Shown one piece after another: positions 59,898 to 63,924 of a stretch of DNA of 63,924 bases. The DNA is from Branchiostoma floridae. Lineage: Eukaryota > Chordata > Leptocardii > Amphioxiformes > Branchiostomatidae. The stretch covers positions 9,316,767 through 9,380,690 of the forward strand of contig NC_049988.1 of NCBI RefSeq assembly GCF_000003815.2, read 5' to 3'. A program made the translations under genes and the position numbers. The first letter of the stretch is position 1, and every line of letters starts with the position of its first letter. The notes below the pieces were generated by a model. The model did no database searches. It worked only from the letters and a program-made list of their open reading frames with translations, and was not told where the DNA came from.

Positions 59898-60460
59898 GTA
59901 GAGTTTGGCTCAGTGTTTGGAGGCATTTTATACATACGTCTTTCTTCTGGTTAGTCATTTTATTTTTGCTTCCCTCCTAGTGGGGTGCCATCTTAGTTTA
60001 CTGGGGCTCCCATACTCACCCCGTGCAAAAGTTTGTAAAGGGGAACATGGCAGTCTTAGTAAACTACATGTAACTGAGATGGCACTCCAGAAACCCCCAT
60101 CCCACATCAACCGCTAGATATAGCCTGAGTGCCATCCTCCGTAGTGACCGCTGGCTCAATACTTTCACTGACTGACCACGGATAAGTGTTTAATAGCCAG
60201 CGATAGTATTGAGCCATCGATCACTGCGGAGGATGGTACACTAAATACAGAAAGATGTAAAAATGCCTCACAAATATGTGTAAACCACTGAGCCGAATGC
60301 TGCATCTGCTTACAAAGAACCAGTTCAAGACAGGACAAGAAAGGAACATGATGAGACAAGGAAGAACACAACAAGTTTTGAACAAAAAAAACATTCACAA
60401 TAAGCATTTAGTCTACAACATGAATAGGTTTAAAAAAAATCATTTCTAGTAATAAATAAA
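59885..60460 (+). other. METTL6 3' UTR
   Basis: The likely 3' UTR ends at overlapping AATAAA hexamers (60451-60456, 60455-60460). It contains two foldback repeats, about 59976-60104 (gtgccatcttagtttact / agtaaactac...gagatggcac) and 60123-60238. Confidence 0.55.
60123..60238. mobile_element. Foldback MITE in the METTL6 3' UTR
   Basis: AGCCTGAGTGCCATCCTCC...gctcaatactt is mirrored by agtattgagcc...GCGGAGGATGGTA. Related sequence is at 3503-3560 and 20505-20545. Confidence 0.7.
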
Positions 60461-60652
60461 GTAACATAGTTGTTTTACAGTTCTGGTTCTTGTTATGATT
60501 CTGGTTCACGTTTTGGTTCTGGTTCAGTTATTGATATGAGGATATGGAAATATGTATTCCACACAAGTTAATTCCTACAATTACTCTTACAGGTGCTGTC
60601 CTATTTGATAAACTAGAGGACTTGGAGAGTAAGAATCCCCAATGATGCACAT

Positions 60653-60806
60653 AGTTTATACTAATCTCCAAGCAGATCCTACGGTGCCATAAGATAGTAT
60701 CAAAGCTGGCCAAGGAGTGTAGCCGGCTAAGGGAGTCAAACGGGCACCGGGAAGTTTGATACTATACATTACGCACCGTGGATCTGGTTGGAGATTAAGT
60801 TTATAC
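60653..60806. mobile_element. MITE, TAATCTCC family, complete copy with 9-bp TSD
   Basis: A 136-bp element (60662-60797): TAATCTCCAAGCAGATCCTA... and ...GGATCTGGTTGGAGATTA. The direct flanks AGTTTATAC match at all 9 positions. It lies in opposite orientation to the copy at 5465-5603, and both ends and the order of inner modules agree. Confidence 0.88.
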
Positions 60807-63800
60807 CCTTAGATCTATACAATTCACAATCAATCAACCTGTGGTTTCAAAGGAAGCTACAGTTTGAAATGAGACCATCATCTTACAATGGTTTAGAAAA
60901 TGTCATGGTTATAGCCAGAAAATACCTGCAAACAAAATGCCCAAAGAAAAGCTGTCCCAAATGGGATTTTCCTGCCAAGTGCCCATAATATTGCTAATTG
61001 CTCTCAGTGGTGCCTGTGACTCATAATCCTATCTTGCCTTTGCTTCTAAGACTTAGCAAAAGTCCCATAGACATGCACAGGAATGCAATTAAGTTAAGTT
61101 ATGACATTACAGTTGGGTATAGCTATGCAATTCAGTAGGGTATCCTTGTAAAGACAATTCGTTTGCATACAACTGAAAGCTAGTGTGAAGCTTTAATCGC
61201 TCCAAGGAGGTTCAAAATAAGTCCAAATTTTGAAGCTAATTATTCACTCCAAAGCTGAAAGTACCTGTCACCTGTACAACCTAGCCACCCAGTTGCTGGA
61301 TGCACCTGCTAACACCTGGACAGCTGCAGTACAGTTGTTTGTATCAAATACCACCTGTTGCACCACTGCACCAAGTTTGTGAAATAGTAAAATTTTTTGA
61401 TTCAGAGTCACAACTGCATAGGCGCCGTGATGAACGTAATTGTTCAATGTTTTTTCATAGAAAAACTGCCCCCCCCCCCCCCCCCCCCAAAAAAAAAGTT
61501 GCTGTCATCATAGTGACGATCAGACAGATCTAAATACCATCTCTGGTTTCTGGGGTGACACAGGTCGCTTCCACAGCCACCGGGCGCTTCCTCCTCCCAG
61601 GTAAACATGCCCCCAGGGCCGCTACCGTTAAGCAGGGCTGTTTATTTGGACAACCACCGTGTTACATCCCACACATCACCGGTGACCTTCTCCGTGCGGG
61701 CCGGGAAGAAGACATTTCTGGCGGGTTCACGTCTGGTCATCAGTACGCAGCCTAAACCTGGTTGGAGGGAGGGGACGTCTGACTGTTGGTTGGAAACAAG
61801 CAAATAAACGATACAAAGATACTCTTTTTACACAACCACATAAACATAGAAATACGTTGATTTGCTTCCGTGAATAGTTTCATCAACTTGGTATGTCAAT
61901 AAATAAAGAGACTCTTTTTCTTTTTACACAACCACAGCTTTATTTTCACTGACGTTTGACCGTCAGAAACTATCAATGGAAATAAATCAACGTATTTCTA
62001 TGCCTAATTTGATAATTGCTCCTACAAATCGCCAGCACGGATCCGGAGATAAGTGTCTATAAACCGTTGAAATCAGAAAGAAGCCGCTTTGTTTTTAGTG
62101 AACATGACAATAAATGTATGCATGTGATGACACGATAACTTGTATAACTTAAACGCAAAACTATCTGCACGATATTGTTTCTAGGAATTAAGAATTGATG
62201 ATATTACGGTACACTGAAAGGCAGACAAGGAAATCTCAATACTTTCACCACGATAACTGGGTAAGGTATCGGTTGAAAACTGTTTCTTTTCTTTCTATCG
62301 CTCAGCCATAACAGATGAGCGCTTATTGAAGAGATTTATGGACTTGTGACACGATTTCGCTGCGTCTCAACTCATCGCTGACGTTTTTCTTTCAAATCAA
62401 AAGTTCATCGGAGCGTGAGAAGAGAGTTTGCGTCCCTCTTCATCATCACGAGAACGTGATTCTTGCCGAAAGTCGCCGCCGATATACGAGGAGAATCCCC
62501 GCGAACCGTTTGGCCTTCGCACCTGAATAAATGCGGCTGGGCCCGGGCCGCACGCCTGTGCTCTCCCGCGCGGGTCGCCGACGATAGAATGTAAATAATT
62601 CCGCCTTTTACGGATGGGGAAGAATAAACGTTTCGTGTAACCCACATTAACTGATCCGCTGACTGCACTTTTGTTGGGGCGAAGTTCAACAACAAGCGCT
62701 TTTTGATGATGATTACTTCTCCAGCATTCTATTTCCAGCAATGAAATTATTTTTCTACGGCTATGTTTATAGCGTTCAAAGTCATGGGTTCCTTCCCACC
62801 TTTCTAATGTTATCTAGTATCCTTCTGGAGGATGTTCTTGTCCTAAGAATAGTAAGATTGATGCTACTTGACGACGGACGACGCGTCTTCTTCCAACTGG
62901 AGCGCCGGCGGCGCACGTTGGCTTAGCGTCCGCCTGCACCTGTATAAATGTACGCTGGCCTCAAAGGGACATTTGTTTGATTTGAGAAGCCTAATTACTT
63001 TGACCTCCGCCACGAAAGAGCATTACCAATCGTGCTGGCGATATTGTTTGCCGTTTGGAACGGTATATATGGAAGACCAACATCTTTGACAGTAGCGTCC
63101 GTCTGGAAGAACGCTTACTTTAAGTGCACAGGTTGTAAAATAGTTTCCAAAAGCATGTTTTTCTACGTATACATCACTCTTTCTTTGTATTCTCCATTGA
63201 TTTATGCATACATTTATCTATTTCTCTCTTTCTCTCTCTCTCTCTCTAATTGTGAACTCGTATATGATGACTTTTCAACGAAAGGTAGCTTGCCTTGCGG
63301 CCGTCGCCTAGCAACGGACGTGAGTCTGCCACACACGACGTCGCACCTGCAGAAGCCATTCTCCCGCCCTGACAAACAAACGTTGGGCACACTGCGCGTC
63401 ATGATTGTTGACTCTAGCCTGGAAGTGCACGTCATCTGCACGTCTTGTACTAGGTCAGATGGAGTGAAGAAGCCATCCCCCGTTCCGACGGGAGGATGCG
63501 CGTAAAAAGGAACAGCCAACACCGTGGAAACCTGGTCTTCGTCAGTATACTAAAGCTGTGATGTTATTACATAACTCCTATTGTGCGGTTATCTAAAATT
63601 ATAAAGCTTTCTGTCCACCCCAGTTTCTTCTTGCACGCAACTATCTAAAGATGAACCGGACCGCTTGACTGAAAAACGTTCCGGTTTTCCATTAAAACAT
63701 CTGCTTGGAGTTTAGCCACGTGGGCGTGTTGGACTGTTAAGTAAACGTTATTTTGTCTAATTATTGTCAGTGACAAGTTCTCTATTAGATCCACATCATC

Positions 63801-63924
63801 TATACATACCAAATATGTAATTATATATCTGGTATATGCATGCGTATAGACTTTGTATAGACTGGACATTGATAAATGGGTAATGAGAGACTACACTAGT
63901 TGCCGCCTAACGTGTTATTGTTGT
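60807..63924. other. Right-hand intergenic region with GC-rich blocks, no gene assigned
   Basis: 61555-61810 and 62400-62600 are GC-richer than their surroundings and keep several overlapping open frames, but no domain is recognised. A C/A homopolymer lies at about 61470-61496 and a (TC)n run at 63222-63247. A TATAAAT near 62942 and an X-box near 63302 suggest a promoter close by. Confidence 0.4.
63302..63314. promoter_or_regulatory. RFX X-box-like motif
   Basis: GTCGCCTAGCAAC fits the RFX half-site pair GTYRCC-N-RGYAAC. RFX sites mark promoters of ciliary genes in animals. It sits in a GC-rich patch followed by a splice-donor-like GTGAGT (cggac|gtgagt) and a further ACGTC motif, so a first exon here is possible but not shown. 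Confidence 0.45.

Noticed and set aside
62397-62741. Overlapping minus-strand open frames in GC-rich DNA
   Set aside because: Two frames are open over the same stretch without any domain; GC-rich DNA has few stop codons.

Overview
This is animal nuclear DNA: genes split into many GT-AG introns, a low gene density, and a very heavy load of small DNA transposons, SINEs, LINE debris, minisatellites and assembly gaps. The proteins are chordate-like, and the repeat style (many MITEs, short foldback elements, GC-rich 'gcgatctcgccccc' elements) most resembles a lancelet (amphioxus, Branchiostoma). The species is inferred, because no sequence search could be run.

Four protein-coding genes can be supported. 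(1) The first exon of a THAP zinc-finger gene lies on the minus strand at 212-422; the rest lies outside the window. (2) A complete three-exon bHLH transcription factor of 209 aa lies on the minus strand at 8528-10076, with a TATA box near 10510. (3) A complete seven-exon ELL-associated factor gene (EAF1/EAF2 ortholog, 256 aa) lies on the minus strand at 26282-42283. (4) A complete five-coding-exon METTL6 gene (tRNA m3C methyltransferase, 307 aa) lies on the plus strand at 44230-59884. EAF and METTL6 are head to head across about 1.9 kb. I recall the same divergent pair in human 3p25 (EAF1/METTL6), so this looks like an ancient conserved bidirectional gene pair.

Layout: 0-8 kb holds the THAP exon and then a transposon-rich intergenic region with the first assembly gap. 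8.5-10.5 kb is the bHLH gene. 10.8-11.4 kb is the 3' end of a dead LINE. 11.5-26 kb is intergenic DNA packed with tiny palindromes, MITEs and microsatellites. 26-42 kb is EAF, whose introns carry two copies of one hAT-type element, a long-TIR MULE-like element that abuts a splice donor, and a 340-bp polypurine tract. 44-60 kb is METTL6, whose introns carry hAT-like elements, a 270-bp TCAC array and a duplicated minisatellite. 60-64 kb has the METTL6 3' UTR, more MITEs, and GC-rich promoter-like sequence with an RFX X-box-like motif.

The most interesting signal is a family of about 20 very short palindromes (8-36 bp) that begin CAAGGAG and end CTCCTTG. Most are flanked by perfect 7-bp direct repeats. 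No full-length element is visible. The size ceiling (about 2 x 17-18 bp), the variable centres, and one site with serial remnants (17523-17585) fit excision footprints of a P-element-like transposon, whose transposase cuts about 17 nt inside each end. They lie almost entirely in the first 22 kb and are nearly absent from the EAF and METTL6 introns.
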